Shown here: in pieces, positions 6,594 through 12,073 of the stretch
How positions within the stretch are numbered: the stretch's first letter is position 1
How the letters are laid out: each line of letters starts with the position of its first letter
Assembly (NCBI GenBank): GCA_046294495.1
Contig: JBKBKV010000054.1
Location: 1 to 12,073 of the forward strand
DNA from: HRBIN23 sp046294495
GTDB taxonomy: Bacteria; Chloroflexota; Dehalococcoidia; Lucifugimonadales; HRBIN23
Reading direction: 5' to 3'
DNA length: 12,073 nt
The notes under the pieces: generated by a model
Told to the model about the DNA's origin: nothing
Seen by the model: the letters and a program-made list of their open reading frames with translations, nothing else
Database searches by the model: none
Made by a program: the position numbers and the translations under genes

Positions 6594-7295
6594 TTAGCAT
6601 CCCAGGGCTTGGGCCAGGTCTCGGAAGTCCCTTACCGTGAGATCCGGGAGGTAGGGCGTCTCCTCGTAAGGAAGCCCTTCCCGGTTCACCCAGGCACCAT
6701 GATATCCGCAGGAGCGCGCCCCCATCACATCAAAGGAGTTAGCCGACACCATCAAAAGGTGGTGAGGCTCTTCGCCCAATAGGCGAGCAGCCGAGCGGTA
6801 GACCGCCGGGTGGGGCTTGAAAACCCCAACCTCCTGCACCGAGATGATAGCATCAAAGGGGAAGGCGATGCGGTGGGCCACCAGATACTCCAGGAAAGCG
6901 CGCTCCCCATTGGACACGATGGCCAGACGGTAGCGACTTTTCAGTCTGCGCAAACCCTCTCCTACATCGGGGAAGGGCTTCAGGTGTTGCCAGGCCGCCA
7001 TAAGCCTTTCAACCTGCCCAGAGGTGAACGGTATAGATGCCTGCCTCAAGACATAAAGGAGTGCCCGACGCGCTGTCTCCTGATAGCCACTATGGCCCAT
7101 AAGGAGCAGGCTGTCCTGGTATTGCTCCAGGCGCTGACGGAGGCGCCAGCTTCCCCATAACTCCTGGGCAGACAGGGGAGAGCCTACCTCTGCCAGGAAG
7201 GTTTGGATATGGTCAGCCAGGCTTCCGCCCAGGTCCAGGATAGTGCCGAAAACATCAAAGGTAAGGGTATGAACGCTCTCCAGGTGCTGTTGCAC
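6594..7295 (-). CDS. haloacid dehalogenase type II (L-2-haloacid dehalogenase-like HAD protein)
   Basis: The 233-residue protein is a HAD-superfamily hydrolase of the 2-haloacid dehalogenase branch. The nucleophile motif is FDVFGTILD with D14 and T18; the second Asp of HAD phosphatases is absent, which argues for a dehalogenase. Other catalytic residues align with the Pseudomonas L-DEX enzyme: probable R51 (SWRLRQRLEQ), S128-N129 (IVSNG), K160 and Y166 (KPHPAVY), S184, N186 and D189 (VSANSFD). A helical cap spans about 25-110. The family converts L-2-haloacids to D-2-hydroxy acids, although many members have other or unknown substrates. The GTG at 7295 has AGGAG five bases upstream. Another GTG at 7301 touches that site and is less likely. 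The gene follows mdh after 96 bases containing a hairpin. Confidence 0.88.
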   Translation of the reverse strand: MQQHLESVHTLTFDVFGTILDLGGSLADHIQTFLAEVGSPLSAQELWGSWRLRQRLEQYQDSLLLMGHSGYQETARRALLYVLRQASIPFTSGQVERLMAAWQHLKPFPDVGEGLRRLKSRYRLAIVSNGERAFLEYLVAHRIAFPFDAIISVQEVGVFKPHPAVYRSAARLLGEEPHHLLMVSANSFDVMGARSCGYHGAWVNREGLPYEETPYLPDLTVRDFRDLAQALGC

Positions 7296-7335
7296 AGCCA
7301 CTCCTGCCCAATAGCATACGACAACTGCAACCAGA

Positions 7336-7363
7336 GCGGGGGCAAGCCTACGCCTGCCCCCGC
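7336..7363 (-). terminator. strong hairpin after mdh (possible attenuating terminator)
   Basis: GCGGGGGCA (7336-7344) pairs perfectly with TGCCCCCGC (7355-7363) around a ten-base loop. It lies about 30 bases downstream of the mdh stop and before the dehalogenase start. On the minus strand it is followed by TCTGGTTG, only a poor T run. It may reduce read-through into the dehalogenase and ABC genes, or protect the icd-mdh mRNA end. Confidence 0.5.
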
Positions 7364-7391
7364 CTCGCTGACTGTGTAAAAGAGATAACCT

Positions 7392-8342
7392 CTACGACGC
7401 GGCCGCCTTGGCCTGGCGCTGGTGCATTTTGTCCACCAGTTCCCGCACGGCGGCGGCGGAGCGTTGGAGGGCGGCGGCTTCGTCGGGGCGCAGGTCAAGT
7501 TCAATGATCTGCTCCACGCCCCTGGCCCCCAGTTTCACTGGCACGCCCACGCACAGCCCCTTGATACCGTATTCCCCATTGAGGTAGACACAGCAGGGGA
7601 GCACCTGCTTCCGATCGTAGACAATGGCATCCACCATCTGCACCACGGCGGCGCTGGGAGCATAATAGGCGCTCCCCGTCTTTAGCAGGGCCACGATTTC
7701 CCCACCCCCGTCCCGGGTGCGCTGGACGATTTTCTCCAGGCGCTCCTTGGGTAACAGGCGCTCCACAGGGATGCCCCCCACATTGGTGTAGCCCACCAGA
7801 GGCACCATAGTATCCCCGTGGCCGCCCAACACATAGGCGTGGACATCCTGCACCGAGACACCCAACTCCATAGCCAGGAAGGAACGGAAACGGGCGGTGT
7901 CCAGGATGCCCGACTGCCCAAACACCCGCTCCCTGGGCAGGCCCGACACCTCGTAGGCGTGCTGGGTCATAGCGTCCAGGGGATTAGTAACCACGATGAT
8001 GATGGCGCTGGGCGAATGCTTCACCACCTCGCGGGTAACGCCCCCTACTATGTCCATGTTGGTGAACAGCAGGTCGTCCCGGCTCATGCCCGGCTTACGA
8101 GCCACCCCAGAGGTAATGATGACAATGTCCGAGTTGGCCGTCTCACTGTAACCGTTGGTGCCGATACAGCGGGCATCAGAGCCTACCACCGGCCCCGACT
8201 CTAAGATGTCCAGGGCCTTGCCCTGAGGAAGCCCCTCTATGATATCTACCAGCACGATATCTGCATAGCCACGGTCAAAGAGGCGCTGGGCTACAGTAGC
8301 ACCCACATTGCCGGCACCGACGACAGTAATTTTCCTACGCAC
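7392..8342 (-). CDS. mdh: malate dehydrogenase (LDH-like type)
   Basis: This 316-residue enzyme interconverts malate and oxaloacetate with NAD in the TCA cycle. The dinucleotide fold starts with VVGAGNVGA (7-15), and D33 at the end of strand 2 (VLVDI) favours NAD over NADP. Substrate residues are R82 and R88 in ARKPGMSR, N120 in VTNPLD, D148 and R151 in ILDTARFR, and the catalytic H175 in GGHGDT. Arginine in the loop, where lactate dehydrogenases have glutamine, marks malate as substrate. An Ala-rich charged tail closes the protein. The start is GTG 8342, eight bases inside the end of icd, with AGGAGGT at 8351-8357, so translation is coupled to icd. The two genes together supply consecutive-cycle enzymes and are a common pair in bacteria of this type. 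Confidence 0.96.
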   Translation of the reverse strand: MRRKITVVGAGNVGATVAQRLFDRGYADIVLVDIIEGLPQGKALDILESGPVVGSDARCIGTNGYSETANSDIVIITSGVARKPGMSRDDLLFTNMDIVGGVTREVVKHSPSAIIIVVTNPLDAMTQHAYEVSGLPRERVFGQSGILDTARFRSFLAMELGVSVQDVHAYVLGGHGDTMVPLVGYTNVGGIPVERLLPKERLEKIVQRTRDGGGEIVALLKTGSAYYAPSAAVVQMVDAIVYDRKQVLPCCVYLNGEYGIKGLCVGVPVKLGARGVEQIIELDLRPDEAAALQRSAAAVRELVDKMHQRQAKAAAS

Positions 8343-9435
8343 GGGTCTTCACCTCCTCCAGTTTGCGAATAATAGCATCGGCCATCTGCGAAGTGCCAAC
8401 GGCAGTAGGGTCGTCCCGCCGGGGCTTGAAATCGTAGGTTACATACTTGCCCTCCCGAATAACCTCCGCCACGGCGCGCTCTATACGGTCTGCCGCCTCT
8501 CTCTCCCCTAGATAGCGGAGCATCAAGACGCCGGACAGAATCATGGCGGTGGGGTTCACCTTGTTCTGGCCCTTATAGCGAGGGGCAGAGCCGTGAACCG
8601 CTTCAAAGACGGCCCCGTGTTCGCCGATGTTTGCCCCGGGGGCCACACCCAGGCCCCCCACCAGCCCGGCGCACAGGTCCGAGCAGATGTCGCCATACAG
8701 GTTGGGGAGCACCAGCACATCAAACTCCTCGGGGCGCATGACCAACTGCATGAAGGTGGCATCCACTAAGCGCTCTTCATACTGGATGTCGGGGTAATCT
8801 TTGGCCACCTGGCGCGCTACCTCAAAGAAGAGGCCATCGCTGAACTTCATGATGTTGGCCTTGGTTACCGCCGTTACCTTCTTGCGCCCGTTCTGACGGG
8901 CGTAATCAAAGGCGAACTTCACGATGCGGCGGGTGCCGAACTCGGAGATGGACTTGATGGAGAAGCCGGCGTGCTCCGGGTCCAGCACCTTCTGCCCACT
9001 GCGGTAAATAAGGTCAATCAGGTCTTTAGTGTAGGGACCACCCTTAGGAAACTCTACACCGGCGTAGAGGTCCTCCGTGTTCTCCCGTATAACCACCAGG
9101 TCAATGTTCTCGTAGCGACTGCGCACACCGGGGTAAGACTTGGCCGGGCGCACACAGGCGTAAAGGTCCAGTTCCTTGCGGATAGCCACATTTACGGAGC
9201 GAAAGCCCGTGCCCACCGGGGTCGTGATAGGCCCTTTGAGGGCTACCTTGTTCCGCCGAATAGATTCCAAAACGCTATCGGGCAAGGGTGTGCCATAGCG
9301 GGCCATAACCTCTTCCCCGGCCTCCTGCACCTCCCAATCTATCTTTACACCCGACGCTTCTATTACCCGCACCGCCGCCTGGCTTACCTCAGGCCCAATG
9401 CCGTCCCCTGGGATAAGGGTTACTCTGTAGGCCAT
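8335..9435 (-). CDS. icd: isocitrate dehydrogenase (icd/leuB family)
   Basis: The 366-residue protein is a beta-decarboxylating dehydrogenase that makes 2-oxoglutarate and CO2 from isocitrate. Substrate-site residues match E. coli ICDH: S80 and N82 in GFRSVNVAIRKELDLYACVRP, R86, R96, R117 in IRENTEDLY, Y124, K192 (TKANIM), and metal-binding D225, D249 and D253 (YGDICSD). S80/N82 are typical of isocitrate rather than isopropylmalate enzymes. At the coenzyme site the loop is HGSAPRYKGQNKVNP with R286-Y287, and Y334 follows in VTYDF. These correspond to K344, Y345 and Y391 of the NADP enzyme of E. coli, whereas NAD enzymes usually have Asp-Ile, so NADP use is plausible. ATG 9435 is set by GGAGGG (9441-9446) at five bases; an upstream in-frame start near 9477 would add a basic, unconserved tail. 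It heads the icd-mdh unit. Confidence 0.93.
   Translation of the reverse strand: MAYRVTLIPGDGIGPEVSQAAVRVIEASGVKIDWEVQEAGEEVMARYGTPLPDSVLESIRRNKVALKGPITTPVGTGFRSVNVAIRKELDLYACVRPAKSYPGVRSRYENIDLVVIRENTEDLYAGVEFPKGGPYTKDLIDLIYRSGQKVLDPEHAGFSIKSISEFGTRRIVKFAFDYARQNGRKKVTAVTKANIMKFSDGLFFEVARQVAKDYPDIQYEERLVDATFMQLVMRPEEFDVLVLPNLYGDICSDLCAGLVGGLGVAPGANIGEHGAVFEAVHGSAPRYKGQNKVNPTAMILSGVLMLRYLGEREAADRIERAVAEVIREGKYVTYDFKPRRDDPTAVGTSQMADAIIRKLEEVKTRA
8351..8357 (-). promoter_or_regulatory. mdh ribosome binding site inside icd
   Basis: AGGAGGT, read on the minus strand, lies eight bases before the mdh GTG. It is embedded in the last codons of icd (GAG GAG GTG, coding E-E-V). The motif decides the mdh start and implies translational coupling. 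Confidence 0.85.
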
Positions 9436-9440
9436 GCGCT

Positions 9441-9446
9441 CCCTCC
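9441..9446 (-). promoter_or_regulatory. icd ribosome binding site
   Basis: GGAGGG on the minus strand is five bases before ATG 9435. It selects this start over the longer reading frame that reaches 9477. Confidence 0.75.
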
Positions 9447-9546
9447 GTGCGTATTTTTTCCCCTTCCGGCTTGCCACCCCTTTTCCCTGGCCCCTTTCAT
9501 AGGATACCCCAAAATCGCCGATAGAGCGTATCTATAGTCTCTCCCC

Positions 9547-9582
9547 ACAAAAGAGGGGGAGCACCCTCCCCGGGGCTCCCCC
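9547..9582 (-). terminator. intrinsic terminator after the biotin carrier gene
   Basis: On the minus strand GGGGGAGC (9582-9575) pairs with GCTCCCCC (9562-9555) around a 12-base GC-rich loop and is followed by TCTTTTGT. An eight-pair stem plus a T-rich tail, 17 bases after the biotin carrier stop, is a good rho-independent terminator. It separates that unit from icd, whose promoter must lie between here and 9447. Confidence 0.75.
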
Positions 9583-9598
9583 TGTGGCCGAAACATCT

Positions 9599-9997
9599 TT
9601 ACTCTATTATAGCCAAGACCTCCCCTCTTTGCACCTTCTGTCCCGCCCGTGCAGCGAGGCGAACCACCCCACTCCGTGGCGCAGGCAGGGCGTTCTCCAT
9701 CTTCATAGCCTCCAGAAAAGCCACCACCTGCCCCTCCGCTACCCTCTGCCCCTCCTCCACCACATAGCGAGTCAGGATGCCCGGCATAGGGGCCAAAAGC
9801 CTGCTCTCCTGGACCTCGGGGGGATGTAGCACTACGGGAAAGGGGGCCACAGAGGCTGTAGGCGACGGACGAGGAGGTGAAGATGCTTTCCTAACCCAGC
9901 GCGCCTCTCTCGCCTGCCAGGCAACCTGACGCCAGAGGGTTGGTGCCCGCAAGGGGGGCATCATCTCCACACCAGGGATGCCTTGCCCATGCTGCAC
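9599..9997 (-). CDS. biotin carboxyl carrier protein (small biotinyl-domain subunit)
   Basis: The 132-residue product ends in a biotinyl domain (about 66-132) with the biotinylation site E96-A97-M98-K99-M100, in which K99 should be modified by biotin ligase. Conserved turns are LLAPMPGILTRYVVEEGQRV and SGVVRLAARAGQKVQRGEVLAIIE. The N-terminal half (1-40) is basic with several Trp residues and may dock to the carboxyltransferase; a Pro/Ser/Ala linker (about 39-60) gives the arm mobility. It follows the carboxyltransferase gene by eight bases on the same strand, so they form one unit and a stable complex is likely. The start is uncertain: GTG 9997 has only a weak TAGAG site, and ATG codons at 9964 and 9961 follow GGAG too closely. 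The size and layout resemble both the MmdC subunit of methylmalonyl-CoA decarboxylase and free carriers of acyl-CoA carboxylases. Confidence 0.9.
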   Translation of the reverse strand: MQHGQGIPGVEMMPPLRAPTLWRQVAWQAREARWVRKASSPPRPSPTASVAPFPVVLHPPEVQESRLLAPMPGILTRYVVEEGQRVAEGQVVAFLEAMKMENALPAPRSGVVRLAARAGQKVQRGEVLAIIE

Positions 9998-10005
9998 AAC
10001 ATACT

Positions 10006-11568
10006 CTAGAGAGGGATGTTCCCGTGCTTCTTAGGGGGAAGGGTATCCCTTTTGTTGGCCAACATAGACAAGGCTCGGATAATCTTGGGGCGTGTTTCAG
10101 CGGGGTCTATCACATCGTCTAGGAAGCCCCTGCTGGAGGCGATATAGGGATTGGCGAAGCGCTCCTTATACTCCTGAATCAATCGTGCCCGCTCCCCTTC
10201 CGGGTCGGGGTGCTTGGCCAGGTGCTCCCGGTAGATGATGTTCACCGCGCCATCGGGCCCCATCACCGCCACTTCACCGGTGGGCCAGGCGTAGTTGATG
10301 TCCCCTCGCAAGTGCTTACTGCTCATCACCAGGTAGGCACCCCCATAGGCTTTGCGCAACAGCACACTCACCTTGGGCACAGTGGCCTCGGTATAGGCGT
10401 AAATAAGTTTTGCCCCGTGGCGGATAATACCCCCGTGCTCCTGGTGCACACCCGGCATAAAGCCAGGCACATCCACAAAGGTTACCAGCGGTATATTGAA
10501 GCAGTCGCAGAAGCGCACAAAGCGGGCCGCCTTCACAGAAGCGTCTATGTCCAGCACCCCTGCCAGATGCTGGGGCTGTTGGGCCACAATTCCTACGGAG
10601 CGCCCCGCCAAGCGCGCGAACCCCACCACAATATTGGGTGCCCAGCGCTCCTGCACCTCAAAGAAGTCCCCCCTGTCCACCACCCGATGTATGATCTCTT
10701 TTACATCGTAAGACTTCATGGGGTTTTCGGGCACCAGGTAACGGAGGGCCTCGTCCCTCCGGTCGGGGGGATCGCCGGTATCCACAACAGGGGGGTCTTC
10801 GGTGTTGTTACTGGGCAAGAAAGAGAGAAGACGGCGCACCTGCTGGAGGCACTCGGCCTCGGTGTCGTAGGCGAAGTGGGCAACCCCACTTTTGGTAGTA
10901 TGCGCGTGAGCACCTCCCAACTCTTCGTGGGTAACTTCTTCTCCAGTTACCGCCTTGATGACATCCGGGCCAGTTATATACATCTGCCCAATGCCCCGTG
11001 CCATAAATACGAAGTCGGTAAGGGCTGGCGAATAGGTGGCCCCACCGGCGCTGGGGCCCAGGATAACGGAAATCTGGGGGATAACACCACTGGCCAGCAC
11101 ATTGCGCTTGAAAATCTCCCCATATCCCGCCAGGCTGAAGACCCCCTCCTGGATGCGCGCTCCACCGGAGTCGCACATCCCCACCACAGGGGCGCCCACC
11201 TTCATCGCCAAGTCCATTACTTTGCAAATCTTCTCCGCCACCGCCTCGGACAGGGAGCCCCCCAGCACGGTGAAGTCCTGGGCATACACGAAGACGATGC
11301 GCCCCTCTACTGTGCCCCAACCTGTTACCACTGCATCTCCCAGCACCTTTTGCTCCGCCAGGCCAAACTCGGTGGCGCGGTGGGTAACCAGGGGATCCAG
11401 TTCCTCAAAACTCCCCTCGTCCAGAAAAAGGGCGATGCGCTCCCGGGCTGTCAGTTTGCCCTTGGCGTGCTGCTGCTGGATACGCTTCTCACCTCCTCCC
11501 AATCGGCCTTGGGCCTTCAGGCGCAGGAGGTGCTCCAGTTTTGCAGGCAGAGCCGACGGCTGTTCCAT
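10006..11568 (-). CDS. acyl-CoA carboxylase carboxyltransferase subunit (PccB/MmdA family)
   Basis: The 520-residue protein is full length for the PccB/MmdA family and transfers CO2 between carboxybiotin and an acyl-CoA, most often propionyl-CoA/methylmalonyl-CoA. Two crotonase-like halves are visible. The N-terminal half has the oxyanion segment CDSGGARIQEG (132-142) and GPSAGGATYSPALTDF. The C-terminal half has FVDVPGFMPGVHQEHGGIIRHGAK (364-387) and RKAYGGAYLVMSSKHLRGD. The protein ends in LPPKKHGNIPL, the usual family C-terminus. L413 stands where, as I recall, propionyl-specific enzymes carry Asp (D422 of Streptomyces PccB), so acyl chain preference is open. ATG 11568 has AAGGA about ten bases upstream. 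The next gene encodes the biotin carrier. No biotin carboxylase or membrane decarboxylase subunit is in the window, so carboxylase or Na+-pumping decarboxylase cannot be separated. Confidence 0.94.
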   Translation of the reverse strand: MEQPSALPAKLEHLLRLKAQGRLGGGEKRIQQQHAKGKLTARERIALFLDEGSFEELDPLVTHRATEFGLAEQKVLGDAVVTGWGTVEGRIVFVYAQDFTVLGGSLSEAVAEKICKVMDLAMKVGAPVVGMCDSGGARIQEGVFSLAGYGEIFKRNVLASGVIPQISVILGPSAGGATYSPALTDFVFMARGIGQMYITGPDVIKAVTGEEVTHEELGGAHAHTTKSGVAHFAYDTEAECLQQVRRLLSFLPSNNTEDPPVVDTGDPPDRRDEALRYLVPENPMKSYDVKEIIHRVVDRGDFFEVQERWAPNIVVGFARLAGRSVGIVAQQPQHLAGVLDIDASVKAARFVRFCDCFNIPLVTFVDVPGFMPGVHQEHGGIIRHGAKLIYAYTEATVPKVSVLLRKAYGGAYLVMSSKHLRGDINYAWPTGEVAVMGPDGAVNIIYREHLAKHPDPEGERARLIQEYKERFANPYIASSRGFLDDVIDPAETRPKIIRALSMLANKRDTLPPKKHGNIPL

Positions 11569-11616
11569 TTCTCTTTGTCCTTACAAGGCTTGTGGGCGGG
11601 TGTTCTCTGCTAGGGA

Positions 11617-11645
11617 ATGCTACCACACTGCATTGTTGCTCGCAA
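11617..11645 (-). promoter_or_regulatory. probable promoter of the carboxyltransferase/biotin carrier unit
   Basis: On the minus strand TTGCGA (11645-11640) and TAGCAT (11622-11617) are spaced by exactly 17 bases, and TGG directly before the -10 gives an extended -10 element. Each hexamer matches consensus at four of six positions. Transcription would start near 11610 with a leader of about 42 bases. Confidence 0.5.
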
Positions 11646-11727
11646 GGAAGGACGACGCAGGGCAATTTGGGACGGTTTCCGTATATTTATCCGGCCCTGT
11701 GCTCATGTAAAGCGCTCTTGGCGACCC

Positions 11728-11756
11728 TTGACAGCGCCCTGAGCCGTCTATATACT
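11728..11756 (+). promoter_or_regulatory. near-consensus sigma-70 promoter
   Basis: TTGACA (11728-11733) and TATACT (11751-11756) are separated by 17 bases. That is a perfect -35, a five-of-six -10 and the ideal spacing. The predicted start near 11763 leaves a leader of about 30 bases to the lipoprotein ATG at 11793. It is the best promoter in the window and suggests strong housekeeping expression. Confidence 0.85.
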
Positions 11757-11792
11757 GGCCTCACCGATAACACCCCGTCCGGAGGGGACGCA

Positions 11793-12073
11793 ATGCGCAC
11801 TTTGGCATTTGCGATTGGCCTGTTGGCTCTGCTGGCCCTGGCGTGTCGCCCTGGGGCCGCCCCTACCCCTACACCCACCCCTTCACCGACCCCCAGGCCT
11901 GCAGCGGCCTTGCCTCCCACCCCTACGCCCACCCCGGCGCCTGGCATAACCCCTCTCCCTGCGGCCCCGACGCCCCCCCCCCCACCAAGCCCCCCCCCAG
12001 CCCCCCCACCCCCCGAAGGGGGGGCCCCGCGCGACCCCCCACCCCCGCCCCCCCCCCCGGAGAGAAACGCCCC
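11793..12073 (+). CDS. lipoprotein with Thr/Pro-rich linker, 3' end outside the window
   Basis: The reading frame is open to the window end (93 codons). The product starts MRTLAFAIGLLALLALAC: a basic start, a hydrophobic core and the lipobox L-A-L-A-C with C18, so it should be an exported lipoprotein. After it come TPTPTPSPTP repeats, then an Ala/Pro-rich stretch that becomes nearly all proline near codon 57. The linker is of the kind that holds a binding or enzymatic domain away from the membrane; that domain is not seen, so no function can be given. GGAGGGG (11781-11787) is five bases before the ATG, and a near-consensus promoter lies upstream. The last third may be distorted by unreliable C-run sequence, so the true frame there is uncertain. 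Confidence 0.75.
   Translation, partial: MRTLAFAIGLLALLALACRPGAAPTPTPTPSPTPRPAAALPPTPTPTPAPGITPLPAAPTPPPPPSPPPAPPPPEGGAPRDPPPPPPPPERNA
11961..12073. repeat. T-free, C-rich low-complexity tail
   Basis: From 11961 to the end there is no T. Long C runs dominate, with one G run (GAAGGGGGGG) facing CCCCCC. The composition changes sharply from the ordinary sequence just before it. A poor-quality read end or contig edge is more likely than real biology, although a proline-rich coding stretch could explain part of it. Confidence 0.7.

Noticed and set aside
9436..9477. Longer icd start adding 14 residues
   Set aside because: The extension (basic and unlike family N-termini) runs through the GGAGGG ribosome binding site that serves ATG 9435, and the ATG form starts exactly at the conserved first strand.
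10210..11613. Very long plus-strand reading frame (467 codons) antisense to the carboxyltransferase
   Set aside because: The opposite strand codes a complete, highly conserved carboxyltransferase. The antisense product is His- and Gly-rich with no recognisable fold or start signal.
11687..11947. Minus-strand frame with Gly-Val repeats opposite the lipoprotein start
   Set aside because: The Gly-Val pattern is the complement of the Thr-Pro repeat codons. The plus strand has promoter, ribosome binding site and lipobox.
11961..12073. G-quadruplex or i-motif structure in the C/G runs at the right edge
   Set aside because: The runs would allow it on paper, but the stretch is probably unreliable sequence, so no structural role is claimed.
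1..12073. tRNA genes, rRNA, CRISPR arrays, insertion sequences, riboswitches
   Set aside because: Reading both strands, I found no cloverleaf with a GGTTCGAATCC-like arm, no regularly spaced repeats, no transposase motifs or terminal repeats, and no leader long enough for a riboswitch apart from the divergent gap at 11569-11792, where no known riboswitch core was visible.

Overview
The window is a compact, GC-rich bacterial chromosome segment with frequent GTG and TTG starts, strong GGAGG-type ribosome binding sites and short intergenic gaps. Every recognisable gene is a chromosomal metabolic, envelope or signalling gene. I see no transposase, phage gene, CRISPR array, tRNA or rRNA. An uncultured, possibly thermophilic, Chloroflexota-like bacterium would fit: a two-membrane-segment anti-sigma factor, Thr-Pro-rich lipoproteins, an icd-mdh pair and a PccB-type carboxyltransferase. 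That placement is an inference from gene style, not from a phylogenetic marker.

Left part (1-2355). The 5' piece of an EVE-domain (PUA-like) gene runs off the left edge on the minus strand. It diverges from an aldo/keto reductase gene at 241. The reductase meets, tail to tail with only 3 bases between stop codons, a minus-strand gene for a membrane-anchored alpha/beta hydrolase with a cysteine nucleophile.

Signalling cluster (2427-4505, plus strand). An ECF sigma factor is followed at once by its likely zinc-type membrane anti-sigma factor, then by a SIMPL (DUF541) lipoprotein. This looks like an envelope-sensing unit. The hydrolase diverges from the sigma gene and may belong to the same regulon.

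Minus-strand block (4554-11568). In transcription order it holds: a PccB/MmdA-type carboxyltransferase and a small biotin carrier protein, closed by a good intrinsic terminator (9547-9582); isocitrate dehydrogenase and malate dehydrogenase, overlapping by 8 bases with the mdh ribosome binding site inside icd; an intergenic hairpin; a haloacid dehalogenase of the L-2-haloacid type with a full catalytic set; and a two-gene ABC-2 exporter (ATPase, then permease). The carboxyltransferase/biotin carrier pair and the two TCA enzymes point to acyl-CoA carboxylation or decarboxylation linked to the dicarboxylic acid pool.

Right edge (11570-12073). A near-consensus sigma-70 promoter (TTGACA-17-TATACT) drives a plus-strand lipoprotein gene with a Pro/Thr-rich linker, open at the window end. 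The last 113 bases contain no T at all and are mostly C runs, so the end of the sequence may be unreliable.

I found no clearly new biological system. The most interesting items are the sigma/anti-sigma/SIMPL cluster with its divergent Cys-hydrolase, the carboxyltransferase/biotin carrier pair with no visible biotin carboxylase, and the NADP-like cofactor loop of the isocitrate dehydrogenase.
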